From Girardinichthys multiradiatus (taxonomy: Eukaryota > Chordata > Actinopteri > Cyprinodontiformes > Goodeidae), in the NCBI RefSeq assembly GCF_021462225.1, contig NC_061813.1:22468442-22532441 (forward strand): DNA of 64,000 nt. The letters are read 5' to 3'. The notes under the pieces are model-generated. The model saw only the letters and a program-made list of their open reading frames with translations. It made no database searches and was not told the DNA's origin. The position numbers and the translations under genes were made by a program. This document shows, piece by piece, positions 10,694 to 24,800 of the stretch. The number at the start of each line of letters is the position of its first letter. Positions within the stretch are counted from its first letter, which is position 1.

Positions 10694-12753
10694 GTAAGTA
10701 CATCTTGTCTCCATGGATGTCTTTAATCTTTTATGCTTAGAATTTTGTTTTAATGATATTTGCTGTTTCTGAATATTTTTTTATGTAGAATAATTTCTAG
10801 ATGATTTGATTAACAACATTTACAGTTTATGATAATTGTTTTACTCTTTTTTACGTTATATTTGAAAATAATTTAGATCATTTAGATTATTACATTTTAC
10901 TATAATATATATTATATATATTGTTTTATACCTTATATTTTACTATCATTCTACGATTGACATTCCATTTTGGAGTGACAAAATCTGCTATTATTTGGGA
11001 ATTAATCTGTTTTAAAACTCTTACTTGTTTTAGAACACTAAATGTAATACAATTTTTATATGTCGTATATGACATACAGATAAATAAAACGTACCAGGCA
11101 TCTAGAAAGTGATAAATAAATAAATGAGTGATAAATTAAAAGTACCAGGCATCTAGAATGTGCCCAAAAGCACATCAAGATAAAAAAGAAAGGGGGATAA
11201 TATAAAGGAAAGAGATAAAATAATAAGAGACAAATAATATAAATATATCAATAACGTTTTTTCAGAAAAATTGCTAAATGTAATTTTACCCTAATCTATT
11301 TGGATATGCAAACAGTTGTCTTATTTGTTTAAGACTATTACCTCTTAGTGCTTCTATACTCTTGAATCTTAATGATAGAATAAATCCTTGTATTTGTAAA
11401 ACAGCCACAGTTGTTTTCTTGTTTTGTTGGAAAAATTGCTCAACCAGTGCCTATTAGTGCTCTTCCTAGACATGTGGCTCCTTCAAGCAGATATGTGACA
11501 GGATCAACTGTAGAAACCAGTGGCACACATTTGCTACAGCTTCTCGGAAATGATGAGCGTTATCACATTCTCTGGCCTCTTTACCAAATTCACCATATTA
11601 GAGAAGATCAAATTATACAGAAGGTTTTGTTGAGCATTGCAAAATTGGTTCTGTGCTGCAGAAGATGTGCAAGAAATCATGACTCAATAGTGGTACTGAT
11701 TGCAAACCATCATTTAGTATTGTGCACTTATATTTGTGGTTAAAGCTTAAGTGCAATTCTAAATCGCATATAAAGTGGGGCACTAAGCTAGAGCTATATC
11801 ACTGATTGAAACGTAAATTCTAATAAGAAACAGGTAAATAGGTTACAGCTACAAGTAAAAAATAACTTATGTATGCATTTTTATTTATAGTATTGAATAA
11901 ACCAATCTTTACTTTGAGTGTTTTCTCATCTATGGCACTCAACAACCATTTACTAGAATGCAGAGACACCCCAAGAGAAGTGAATAAATGTAATGGCTTT
12001 GGTGACCACAGCTCACTGAGCCTACAGTTAATTATCAAACTTTAATCTGGACTGGCTCATTCTGCCACCCTTAATGGAAAAGTCCTTGTTAGAATCAATG
12101 TTCAGGGCCACTGATCCATGTTCGATTGCCTAAATGTTTGTTGTGAGCTGTCACTGACTGTGTAGAAATGCGTTTTTGAATCAGGTGGTCAGCAGAAACC
12201 AAACATTTCCACAAAATAACTTCCCGGCCAGACAAACAAGAAACCCTAAAAGCTACAGTATGTTATGGCAAGGGACAGCGGCAGTTTGTGAAAGCAATAC
12301 ATCTACAATAAATAAAGGGGATTCCTGTGAATTTTATGTCCCAAAAAGTAGTTTATAGTTTGGACTTTGGATGTGACTGATGGGCTTTATGGAGCATATT
12401 ATAAGGTCTCTCTCAATCTTGTTCACCCAGGATCACCCCGTAGGCCACCTGGGAAGGACCCAAACAAGCCACAAGCAAGCTGTGAAGGACATCGTCATTT
12501 TCTTAAACTGAAAGTCTCAGCCTCCAAAATACTCCATAGATCTAAATGCCCTTCTGGGTAAAGACAAAGACATCTATGCACATTTCTCCTTTTGGCAACA
12601 ATGCCTTATCTGCTCTGTCAAAGAGCAACTCTCTGTTCTTGAGCACATTTAGCAGCCTGTTTGCACTTAGTCCTAATGCTTCATTGAGAATATAGTGGAT
12701 TTGTTTTCCATGTTTCCGTTTTGCTGTTTCATACATGTTGAATGTTTAAATGG
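10694..12753. other. Region between the two candidate trpa1 promoters; no gene seen
   Basis: AT-rich, with a pair of similar GTACCAGGCATCTAGAA motifs near 11092 and 11141. A 110-codon frame at 11411-11743 has no family resemblance. Either an intron of the 5' UTR or upstream flank, depending on which promoter is used. Confidence 0.4.
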
Positions 12754-12761
12754 TATAAAAA
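12754..12761 (+). promoter_or_regulatory. trpa1: TATA box close to the trpa1 start codon
   Basis: TATAAAAA in GGTATAAAAAGCC, 38 bp before the ATG. A start about 30 bp downstream (12784-12790) would leave a leader of only 10-15 nt. The same stretch ends in CTCCTCAG, which is also a good splice acceptor, so it may instead be intronic sequence. Confidence 0.45.
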
Positions 12762-12798
12762 GCCTCCATTGTTAAGCCCCTGTCTCCTCAGCTAAGGG

Positions 12799-12894
12799 AT
12801 GAACTTCAGCAGAGATGTGGCGCGCCAGACCAGTTGTTATACTTACGTAATAGAGGATGAAGATTCAGCCCTGGCGACTCTAAATGCAGTCGAG
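12799..12894 (+). CDS. trpa1: trpa1 exon 1: start codon and N-terminal 32 residues
   Basis: The ATG sits in AAGGGATGA (G at -3). It encodes '[20 protein letters not shown]' and a further 12 residues, ending at the donor GAG/GTGAGA in phase 0, which is compatible with exon 2. Mammalian exon 1 also ends just before the first ankyrin segment and has a similar acidic stretch. The first exon is the least conserved part of the family, so this start rests on position, phase and the nearby promoter/acceptor signals. Confidence 0.75.
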
Positions 12895-15800
12895 GTGAGA
12901 TTAATTTTACATTGTAAAACTCTGAACTCTTGTATCTCAATCGCACTAAAGGCATACGAAAAATAGCCTTCAGACTTCACTCAAACTTATACTATACAGA
13001 CTCCAGACTTGACCCAGACTCAAGGTCTGGGACCCGGGTCTTTATCTTATGTACTATAGTTGTAAATTAATAATGTTTTCCTATTTGAGGCTCCGCTCTA
13101 GTGTATACAAATGACCAGTTATTACTGCAGTGTTGCGTATACTAATTATAAATTTTCTGCTTTGTACTTGCCCATTGGAGGTAGTGACGATAACTTCAAT
13201 ATTTGTCTATTTTATGTTGGCATCTAGCAACATTTACAGTAAGTTAGCCACAAACCTCAGCTCTGACTTGGATTGTCCATCCATTGTCTACACTTGCGTT
13301 TAAGGGTTGTAGGGGGCTGGTACCTATCACCAGCAGTTATGGGTGAGAGGTGGGGTACACCCAGGACAGGTCTGCAGTCCATCACAGAGCAACACAGACA
13401 CACACAGGAAAAACAGACATGCACACACACACACACACACGCTAATACTTAAGGGAAGTTCAGAGTAATCAGTTGACCCAACAGTCATGTCTTTTGGACT
13501 TCAGAAATAGGCCATTGTACACAGAGGGAACCTATGCATGCACAGCTAGGAAATGCAAATTCCATGCAGAAAGACTGATTTGAATTCATAATTTACACAA
13601 ATCCTGTGTAATGGGCTAGATGACCTGCCTTTGGTGTAAGATTCTTAATTTCAGTCAGAGATTTGAGACTTGGTTTATTCTTCGGGCAAAGGAAATTATG
13701 CTTGACATGGACTGGCTGTTTAAATACATAAGACTTGAGGGCAAAAGGCTTCAGACCTGACTTGGACTTTGAAACATTACAGACTGGAACTAGGCTTGCC
13801 CTTTAAGGACCTGGGACTAGACTTCAGTTTGGGGTAAAGGAGTTGAGACTTGACTTGGAATTGCCTCACAGGGATGAAAGACTGGAGACTTGACTTAGTT
13901 TGGAAAACACGACATATGAACATCTCTGTAAAGAGTATCCACTCTTGGTGACAAAGAGTTTCAAAGGCTTATCAAACATTTCTTATCATATTTGTGTTGG
14001 TTTTTGCAAAGTTAATGACAACAGAATTTTTAAATAAAACTTACAGGTAGGTCTTGAACACAGAGAGCAGGACATGGGACATAAGCAGATAATCTGGTAG
14101 TGACAAAAGGAGCAGTACAGCAGACCATCCGGCAGTCCATCAGAAGGATCCAGCAATGAACAATAAGAAGTCAAAGGCTAAAATACTGCAGTAAGATTGG
14201 ACATAGACCATGGAACCAGATGAGCTAATCAGAGAAATGAGAAACAGTGGAAATAGAGTGAAAGGAGGGAGCTAAGGCAGAGAGACTAATTAAGCAGAAA
14301 GGAGCAGAACAGAGATGAAAAGAAACTCAGAAGAAGATCTAGTAGAAATAATTCCAACTGAACAAAGAACACAAGAATGAACTAAGAAACTAATAAACAA
14401 AAGAATGAACTAAAATAGCAACACGTGTTGAACATAAACAACAGAGGAATAAAGAAAACAGACACATAAAACAAACCCAAACACTCAAACATCTAAGGAT
14501 GCTAACAGTTCTTTTATATTTTATTTTCAATTATTAAATGGATCCATAAGGGTCAATTTATCCAGTCAACAAACCAGAAAATAAAACATCTTAACATCAT
14601 AACAACTCATTCACATTCACATATTAATTCCAACATATAAGCAAATCATATTCTATGATTTGTTGAGTATAAAAATAAGTTGTAACAAAAATAAGCCTTA
14701 AAATAGTTCTGTTTCTTTACTTTTATTTTTCACATTTTCCCCTACTGCATAGCATATAAATCTGGGATGTTTCTCCAGGAGAAGGGGCAATAATCTTCTT
14801 TAGCCCCAAGGACCGAGCAAACAAATGATTTTATCTCTGCCGTAAAAAGCCCTAGCCTGTATCTGAGTTATTATTTAGTTTGCTCTGATTATTGAATGCG
14901 GACTTAAATTAAAGAATTGGTTGTTGCATTTTGTTATTTTTATTTCCAACAGCAAGACCTTTGTTTTTTTGTGAACTTGCTTCAGGTGGTGCAGATTTCT
15001 GATACATATTGTGACTATTTCACTTCTTAGATCCATCAAAACAGAACATTGTGTTTGTTCATAAAAACTCTCATTTGTGCAATTAGAACAGCCTGAGAAA
15101 ATATGTAATAAGAATTGCAAACCAGTATTTATATTTATTGAAATGTTAATGTTTAGGTTGCAGTTTCTTTGCAACAAAATCACCGATGACAAGAAATACA
15201 GATATGTTTACATTAAATGTATTTTTACTCTTCTGTTCTTTATATATTCTTTATAATGTCAAGATTAATTAGAATTATAGAAATGGAAAAGAGTAAACAA
15301 ATTATGTGTTAAGTGCTTATTGTAGGATGTGTCACCAAAACATCTGTGGTGACTCGTCTTTCTACGCTGCTGTCTGATAACCTTGTTTAGGTCAGGGTTT
15401 AAATAGGTAAAACTTTAGAGTTGGAAAATATTTAAGGTCTGGTCCGACATTTGCATGAATGCCAAATTGTTTTTGTGCTTTTAATAATTTATTTGAAGCA
15501 CTATTTTTCAAATGTAGATTTACAATTCATTAGCAAATAAATAGGGGAAACAGAATTTATGCAGGTGAAAAAATATACATACTGGCTCATATGAAAGTTG
15601 TACACACTTGCAGTCATCACCAATAAAATAGAATAGAATGGGATAAAATAGTCTTTATTGTCATTGTACTGGGGGTACAACTAAATTGTTGTGTAACTCT
15701 GGCTGAATATTTGAGCATTCGTATGAAAAATGGTAGAGCTCATTCAAATAAATATTGTTTCCTGGCATGGACAAATCCACAAATTTTCATTAGGGTTTGA

Positions 15801-18800
15801 GGTCAGCACCAATTCATACGCCTAAAATTAGCCTGCTTTAATGAAATAAAGAAACAGTTTTAATGAGTTTTAGCGATTGGTGTCAACTTTAAACACCCAG
15901 TTACTTTAAGGTTGTAACAGTCTAGAAGTTGATCTTGGGTTACAAAAATAATTTGTAGGTAGTCCCTCATCTTCAGTTTTACATTCACTTGGGAAAAACA
16001 ACATCACCCCTGGCAGCTTATAAGCTTCACAGTATGATGCTACCAGCAACATGCTTGACAATTTGAATTTAGAATCAGAATCAGAAAAAAATGAGGAGTT
16101 GGCTTTGGTGGTGAGGTGCTACACATGGACAAACATACAGTTGACATAAACAAATTTGGAAATATGTAGTTAAAAACAAAATAAGTTGTATAGGAATGTT
16201 ATGAGAAAAATATAGCACTGTGGCAAATATTAAAAATATACAATAATAACAATATAGAATTAAATGAAATAGTATTTACATGTGCTGAGATGTTCGTACT
16301 ATTTGTGAGGGTAAGTGTCAGTGGGGGACCAGGGCCTTGTTAATGAGGCTAGCTGCAGATGGGAAGAAGCTGTTTTTGTGGCGAGAGGTTTTTGTCCTAA
16401 TGGACCCCAGCCTCCTGCCAGAGGGGAGAGTTTGAAACAGTTTATGTCCAGGGTGAGAGGAGTCAGCTGTAATCTTTCCTGTAGACAGCTATTCAGCACA
16501 GTTCTTTAGGGTGGATGGGGAGACATAGGGGAGACATAGTCTGGTCCAGCTGCTTTGTGGGGTTTCTGCCTCTTAAACAGTCTACTGTTCTATCACCTAA
16601 AGAACTCCAGGATCTCCAGGATTAAAGGACTAATGTCTCAGCAGGACCTTGAAAAACTAATTCATGCGTTCATCTTTAGTAGAATTGATTGCTGCAACGG
16701 TATCTTCACAGGTCCGCCTAAAAAGTCGATCAGACAGCTGCAGTTGATCCAGAACGCTGCTGCCCGCGTCCTCACTAGAACAAAGAAAGTGGAGCACATC
16801 ACCCCGGTTCTAAAGTCCCTACACTGGCTCCCTGTAGCTCAGAGAATAGAGTTTAAAATACTTCTGTTAGTCTATAAATCACTGAATGGCTTAGCACCAA
16901 AATACATTACCGACTTGTTGTCAGTGTATCAACCACGCAGACCTCTCAGGTGTTCTGGCTCAAATCTACTCTGCATACCCAGAACCAGAACCAAACATGG
17001 AGAAGCAGCTTTTAGTTCTTATGCTCCACTAATCTGGAATAAACTCCCAGAAAACTGTAAAAGTGCTGAAACCCTAAATTGCTTCAAATCAAGATTAAAA
17101 ATGTATTTGTTTAGAGTGGCCTTTGACTGTGCCATCTAAACATTATTAGTTATGTTTTCAGTCCAACTTTCCTTTCATTTTCTTATCCATCATTCTATTC
17201 TATTCAATTCAGTTTATTTAAATAGCGCCAATTCACAACACATTCTCTTTATTATTATTTTTTATTACCTCTGTTGTTTGATTTTCTGTATCATTGTAAT
17301 GTTTTTTCTTATGTACAGCTCCTTGAGTGCCTTGTTGCTGAAAAGTGCTATATAAATAAACTTGACTTGACTTGACTACTGACTTCCTTCTCTGAAATGG
17401 AGAGAGGAGGAGAGGGGGTGGAGTGGGTGGAGCTGGTCAACTCTGAGGAGAGAGGGGAGGAAATGGTGGACTGGGGATGAGTGGAAGAAGCACGGGGGAT
17501 GGTGAGCGATTGCCCCCTCCTTTTCCAACCCTTGCTGTCTGAGTTTGGCTGTAAACCAAGGTTTGTCAGTGTTATAACTCGCCCTTGTGCGTATTGACAT
17601 ACAGATATCCTCACAGAGGCTGATGTAGGACATCATACCTCTGTAAACTCGTCCAGGTTGTTGGTAGCATTCCTAAAAACATCCCAGTCAAGGCCGTCCA
17701 AACATGCAGATTCCTGCAAACATGAAGATTATGTACAGCTTCACTGGTCCACTTCTTTGATGACTCGACCACAGGTTTACAGAGCTTTATCTTCAGCCTG
17801 TATGCAGGAATGAGATGGACCATCACGAGATCAGAGTGACCCAGAGCAGCCGGGGGACTGTGTGATAGGCACTGCTTACTGTGGTGTACCGGTGATGCAA
17901 AGTTTTTCCAAAAGTTTACAACTTGTGAAGTGTTCTTTGATTTGAATACCTCGCATTGACTCCATCAAAGACATTCTTTTTGACAAAATCGCTCAATCTT
18001 TGCCTCATAAAGTCAATAGAAATATAAAAAATACAGTGGGGAGAACAAATATTTACTGTTTTCCCACTTGCAAAGCATGTAGAAGTCTTTAATTGTTGTC
18101 CTAGGTACTCTTTAACTGTGAGTGATTAATTCTAAAACAAAATCTAGAAAATCCCATTGTTTGATTTCTAGGTAATTCATTTGCATTTTATTGCATGACA
18201 TAAGTATTTGATCACCTAACCACCAATAAGAATCCCACCTCTCACGGGTCTGTTAGTTCATCTTTAAGAAGCTCTCCTGTTCTCCACTCATTACCTGTAT
18301 TAACTGCACCTGTTTGAACTTGTTATCTGTATAAAAGACACCTGTCCACACACACAATCAAACAAACTCCAACCTCTCCACCATGGCCAAGACCAGACAG
18401 CTGTCTAAAGACATCAGGGATAAAATAGCAGACCTACACAAGAATGGGATGGGCTACAGGAAAATAGCCAAGCAGCTTGGTGAGAAGCAACGACTGTTGT
18501 CGCAATCATAAGAGAATGGAAAAAGTTCTAGAAGAAGGCCAATCTCCCTTGGTCTGGGGCTCCATGCAAGATCTCACCTCGTGGGGCATCAGTGATCATG
18601 AGGAAGGTGAAGGATCAGCCCAGAACTACACAGCAGGACCTAGTCAAAGACCTGAAGAGAGATGGGACCACAGTCTCAAAGAAGACCATTAGTAACACAC
18701 TATGTCGCCATGGATTAAAATCCTGCAGCGCATGCAAGGTTCCCCTGCTCAAGCCAGTGCATGTCTAGGCCCATCTGAAGTTTGCCAATAACCATCTGGA

Positions 18801-21800
18801 TGATTCAGAGGAGGAATGGGAGAAGGTCATGTGTTCTGATGAGACAAAAATAGAGCTTTTTGATCTAAACTCCACTCGCCGTGTTTGGAGGAAGAAGGAT
18901 GAGAACAACCCCAAGAACACCATCCTTACCTTGAAGCATTGAGGTGGAAACATCATTCTTTGGGGATGCTTTTCTGCAAAGGGGACGGGACGACGGTGCC
19001 ATATTGAGTGGAGGATGGATGGGGCCATGTATCAGGAGATCTTAGCCAACAACCTCCTTCTCTCAGTAAGGGCACTGAAGATGGGTTGTGGCTGGTTCTT
19101 CCAGCATGACAACGACCCGAAGCACACAGCCAGGGTAACTGAGGAGTTGCTCCTTAAGAAGCATCTCAAGGTCCTGGAGTGGCCTACCCAGTCTCCAGAC
19201 CTGAACCCAATTGAAAATCTTTGGAGGAAGCCCTTCAAGTTTTCAACTTTTCCAAAAACTATAAAGCTGAACAACTCAAAGTATTTTGCGGTAGACTAAA
19301 AACCAGGTACCTATAGAAGAAAAACAGTTTAAAAATGTTCCCTATGTTGGATGAAACAATCAATTTCACTTAATTTATTGCTTTGTTTCAAGGTAGATAT
19401 TGTAGCTAATAACTGTTCAGTAAAATATTGGTAAACACATCAAAAACCCCAAGAGAGCCAGTCATTGGAATGTTAAGTATTTTCCTTTTAAATATATTAA
19501 ATTCTTGATATAATAAGCAATAAGTCAGAGAAAAGTCTTCCCAAACAGATAGCTTCTCTTCTCTCTCGATAACTACTCGTTTCGCCCAGATTTAACCAAA
19601 AAGACAGTTATTTAAAAATAGAAGCTTTCTTTGCAACAGTATCCTAAGCAAACAGGCAGATAATCATGACAATGCACAAGATACACAAACGAAGTGCATC
19701 TGTGTGGATCAGTATCGTGAACATATACTGCAATCAATATTACTGTCAGTTGGCAGAGAAGGGGGACCTGGCACTTCTGGAGAACCTGGTGAGGAAGAGC
19801 CCAGAGGTCCTCGGTGAGAAAGATGAATGTGGAGCCAGTCCACTTCATCATGCTGCTGCAGGGGGCCACGTCACTCTCATTCAATTTATCACCTCTGTCA
19901 TAGATTCACAGGGTAAGCATGACTCATCATTGATCATAGTGCACTGCTGAATGCTTTATTGGAATTATCATAATTCTGTCTTAAAGGGGCTTTGACTAAA
20001 TGTTTTTCTTCTGCATTCTGTAATATGGTGCATATCAAAATGGTGAGGATATAAAACAATGTACATGCATGTTTGTGTTTTCGCATGTGTTCGCGTGTTA
20101 TGTCACAGAACTGAACAGCCGTGATGACCAGGGCAATGTGCCTCTGCACTGGGCAGTGGAGAAGAACAAAGCGGAGAGCTGCAGGGTCCTTCTTGACCTA
20201 GGGGCCGACCCCAACATCCTCAACAATGCCCTCCTGTCCCCCCTGCACGTGGCAGTCAGCCTTGGACACAACAACCTGGTAGAGGTGAGAAGGCTGAGAG
20301 TGCACCTTAAAATAAACTCATCTTTTATTACAGCAGCACAATTTTACACTGAAATGTACAGAAAAATCCAACCTTTGCATACCACTATTAAAGATTTCAT
20401 CACTGTTTTCAATTCACAGTTTTATTTTTAAGTTATCAGAGTGTTACTTGTTACTTGAGTTGTTATTTTAATGTATAATTTATGACATCCTGTTTTGCTG
20501 GGGCATGAATATTACCTGACACAGAGGCCCACTTCTCTTCACCCTTAAAAAGGGGAAATAAATTAGAACATGCAATTCACATGTTGATATGCTTTGGTCA
20601 AAAAATAAGTAGTTGCCTAAACTTGCCAAAATCTTCAGTCAGAGAAATAATTAAAAAGCTCAAACCAACTGAACAGTGAGAAACGAGACTGGATGAGGTC
20701 CAGAAGTTATTTGGCCATTATGCAGAGGGAAGAGGATGAGGAGGGAGAAAAGCCTCTCAAGAGCTCACTGTTTAAGAACTGCAGTAAAAAAACTGTACCT
20801 ACAAAAGTAACAAAATAACGCAAAGTTATCACGTTGGATTGATATTTCTGTTGGAAATAATACTTTATTCTCAAGGCCTTGTAAGAGTATTCTCATCCCT
20901 TGAAATGTTTCTCATGTGGTCAAACTAAGCCTGCTTTATTGTACTTTAATCTATTTTATTTGTATTTTATTTGTGTTTGAATTATATAAGGCTGACATGA
21001 AGTATTCCACAGTGTTGAAACAAAAGTAAAATTGTACATAATTTAACATTTTTGTACAAAGAAAAAACCTGAAAAGTGTGGCTTGCACACAAATTCCATC
21101 CAACACAGTAACCAAAACTACAACAAGTGGCGCAACATGCCAATCTCTATTGCCCAGGAGGTCCTCATGTGAGTACAGACAAACTAAGTAGGGAAAGCTT
21201 GTAATGCTTATTTAGGCTCATTAAAACTAGTACAGCAACTATTCAACAAGTGTTACAAATCTTATTCTATGGCCAGAAATGCCCACATCATTGAAAAGAG
21301 GTGCTTAGTGGTGGAATCAGGACTATAAATTACAAACAGATGGACCTCACGTACTGATTAGTTGACCTCTAAAAGCAACTGGTTTTGCTTTAGGGGATTG
21401 TATTTAGGGGTAGACCACGTTCAATATAAACATAAATCAGATTTTAATTTCTAAAAAAGTTTGAAAACCAGAGAAATTCAAGAGGTGTGAATACTTTTGT
21501 GAAACACCCTAATACCAAATTACAATCAACCTTTGTGGGTCCTACATTTAGCAATGTAACATTTTACAGATTTTACGTCAATATAAAAAAGAACAATGAT
21601 ACTAGTAGTATCACATGGTGTCCCACGTATATTTGAAAAGTCTAGATACTTAATATTTCACACAGAAAGACACCTGTCTTGGTCAGTGCAGTATTTGGCT
21701 CTTCTCCTCAACCTGACACAGCATGGTTTGGAATGAAGGACAATGAAGGATGTGTTGGTAGGACACATAATGATGTCACAGATTGGATAACACTTTTTTT

Positions 21801-24800
21801 TTAATCCCTGCCACCTTTAGCTGCTTTTGTCCTACAGTATGACAGACTGCAACCTACAAGGAGACCTTGGAAACACCCCACTAATACTGGCCTGCTCCCT
21901 CAATAACTGTGAGGCTTTGAGTATACTGGTACGTACCAATTTCAGTTTCTATTTCACCACCAGCTTAGCATCTTAACAGAACTGTACCATAGTAGAAGAC
22001 AACAACAGCTTTGCCTCCAATAAAACATGGTCTCCCCTTGCCCTTCCTTTTAAAGATAAAGCACGGAGCCATGCTCTGCAGACAGAACAAGTTGGGCCAT
22101 TTCGCCATGCACGCTGCTGCCTTCGCGGGAGCAAAGAAAGCCATGGAAGTTATTCTGAAAGCTGGTATGAAACAAAATTGGATCTGTCGACAAAATCTAA
22201 AAGTGTTGACAATAATGAACATTTTTAACAAGGCCAAATGGCAAATTAGGCTGATAGATTACAAAAGTTCACTTTGGCCCCGAGAGCCTCAAGAGACATT
22301 TTCAGGAAAAATGCTTGTGTATTCAATCCCTCAGAGAAACTCAGTGCTTGTGATAAGACTGTATGGTAAATTTTGGTTTGTTGGAGGAAGTTTTCTTCAT
22401 GTCCACTTTAATGGACACAGTTACTCATAACTTCCTTCGACTAAAATACTGACAGAAAAACAAAATTAAGTCAGAAATAGACAAGCTCAATAGAAAGTGT
22501 CAGTATGTACACAATATATCCTAAATACCAAGCATCAAGCAATGGTTGATTTAATTCATTGGCAGGAGAAGAGAATGGCCACAATGCAGTGTCCCACATC
22601 AATTATTTGGACAAGTCCAACAGCAGCCCTCTCCATCTGGCAGTGCGTGGTGGGAACTTCGAGGCCATCCGTCTCTGCATCGCCACTGGGGCCAAAATAG
22701 ACCAGCAACAGGTATGTGACCAACAGATAGCATGAAAATGACTACAGTGCTCTGCATAAAGTTACACTTTCCATCAGCGTTTAAACCATCAATCACAACG
22801 CAGATGTTCATTTGATTATGACCACAGTTTTTTCCTATCTCCAATGATGGCATAGTTATAAACACAATACAAATGGTCCAATTCATCTCCCATCTGTCAA
22901 TTGCACGCTGTGTTAGATTTGCATTTTTTTTTTGTTTGTTAAATTTCTACAGCCTATTTGCCTACACCTGTACAACATTTCCCTAGCAATTATGCTATTA
23001 GAACATGTCTCATCCCGCTCATCTGGGAGTGCTCATCATCTCCAGCTCCGGGCTAGTGGCCAGATCTACAGCAAGAGTATGGAATATAGCAAAAGCTTTA
23101 GTTGGCTAAATTAATACAAATTATCTTCACTTACACCATGGAGCTGAGTGGGGTAATCACTGCCCCCTTTTGTGCCAGTTCTTGTTATCTCAGCAAAAGG
23201 CTGAGATAAAACCCACAGTGTTAAACCACCCAGGCTGGGAGATACATCTCTAATGCTTCACTGGATGTATAAAGCATGTGCAAGATATGCTTTTGTGCAT
23301 TCAAATACCTGCATATTTTACTCCGTCTTAATAGACCATTGCATGCAGATATGTGTTATATTAATGCATCGTTCATTCTTAATTCCACATACAGTAATGC
23401 AGTGATATTTTGTGGTTTAGAATGATCGCTGCACACCACTTCATTTGGCCTGCACTCAAGGCGCTATTGAGGTGGTAAAACTGATGCTGTCCACTGTGGA
23501 CCAAGTAGAAGATGTCATCAGCCTGACTGATGGGGCTTGCCAGACCCCTCTGCACAGGTGGGTGTTCTCCTGTCATCCTAGCCAGAATGAATGTCAGCAG
23601 TTAGCCTCCTCTTATACTTCATTTGTTTTATCAAAGTGTGTTATTTGTTAATTAGACATAAAGAGATAGTTAATGAGATTTAACACGTGGGCCGTTCAAA
23701 GTAATGGTAAACAATACAAATCCTTTATAGGATTAACTATAAATAGATTAACTTTGTTTAAAATAATTTGTAATCAGCGAATAGTTCAGGTCAGATTTGC
23801 AGTTTTCCTGCTTGTCTTAATTTAAGGTGGCTCTAATGTTGAATACAGCATTAAAAATGCCACTTTTGTGTTTTCACAAATAGAATAAAAGTTTCTATAG
23901 TCCCACTTAAAAAAATAAATAAAATTCTGTTCAGTTTAGAAGGATCCCATTAGTTTTGATCAGTATTGTTAGATTTCATACCGGAAAGGCTAAAATCCAG
24001 TTCAAATTCCTTAAGAAAATGTGAAATGTTCCTTTAGTTAGGCAACGATTGGAAGTTCTAAAGCAGATACCAGCTCTAAATACTACTAGATAATTTAAAA
24101 GTGCTAAAGACTTTTCTAATGCTAAAGTTACAAAGTATTATTGTCCAGCCGGACAAGCAGCTCTTATTAGCCAACTCTGTCAACAAAACGATCTCAAAAG
24201 AACCACTTCATTTCTTACCTCACAAAGAGTTTTGGCTAATCAAGAATTAGCTAATCAGGCAAACTAGGATAAACCATACAGGCTGAAACCAAAGTATTTC
24301 TCATTAACTTTTGGATTTAAATATTAGCAGATCATTGGAAATTTTACAGTACTATGTGTATGATTAAATAAATATGACTCACAAGTGCAAATAAAGTTAG
24401 CCATTGAAGCAATCCCAACATTTTTTCCTATTTAGTTTTTTTGAGTGCTTCAAAAAAAGAGTTCATGTTGTAGAACGGAGCATAACGTACATTGCCATAT
24501 TAAAGTTCTACAACAGTACATCATCAGTGTTACGATCCTGTGTAAAAAAAAATCACATCACATGATGTCTAATATGTTCCTTTTAATGCAGTAGCAGGTC
24601 TGTGCTGTCCTTAGATGATGGGTTTACAGACATGTTGATTAACAAATATCTTTCCGTCAGTCACGCAGTTGTACAAATCATCCACTTTAGACACTGCAAA
24701 TGCAGAACGTCACCAGTCTGCGAGGAATTTATGATTGCTCTGCGTCATCTAAAGGAACAACTGCAACCCAGGAGATAAAAGATGAAATAATAAAGGAAAA

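Noticed and set aside
19015..19299. 94-codon frame that could be taken for a host gene
   Set aside because: Carries '[10 protein letters not shown]' and '[11 protein letters not shown]'; it is part of the Tc1 relic 18034-19245.
21835..21836. CCTACAG as the acceptor for trpa1 exon 4
   Set aside because: It puts the ankyrin repeat out of frame; the upstream TTTAG at 21820 keeps the frame with exon 3.
22011..22430. 139-codon frame spanning trpa1 exon 5
   Set aside because: Only the part to 22164 is exon; the rest is read-through into intron 5.
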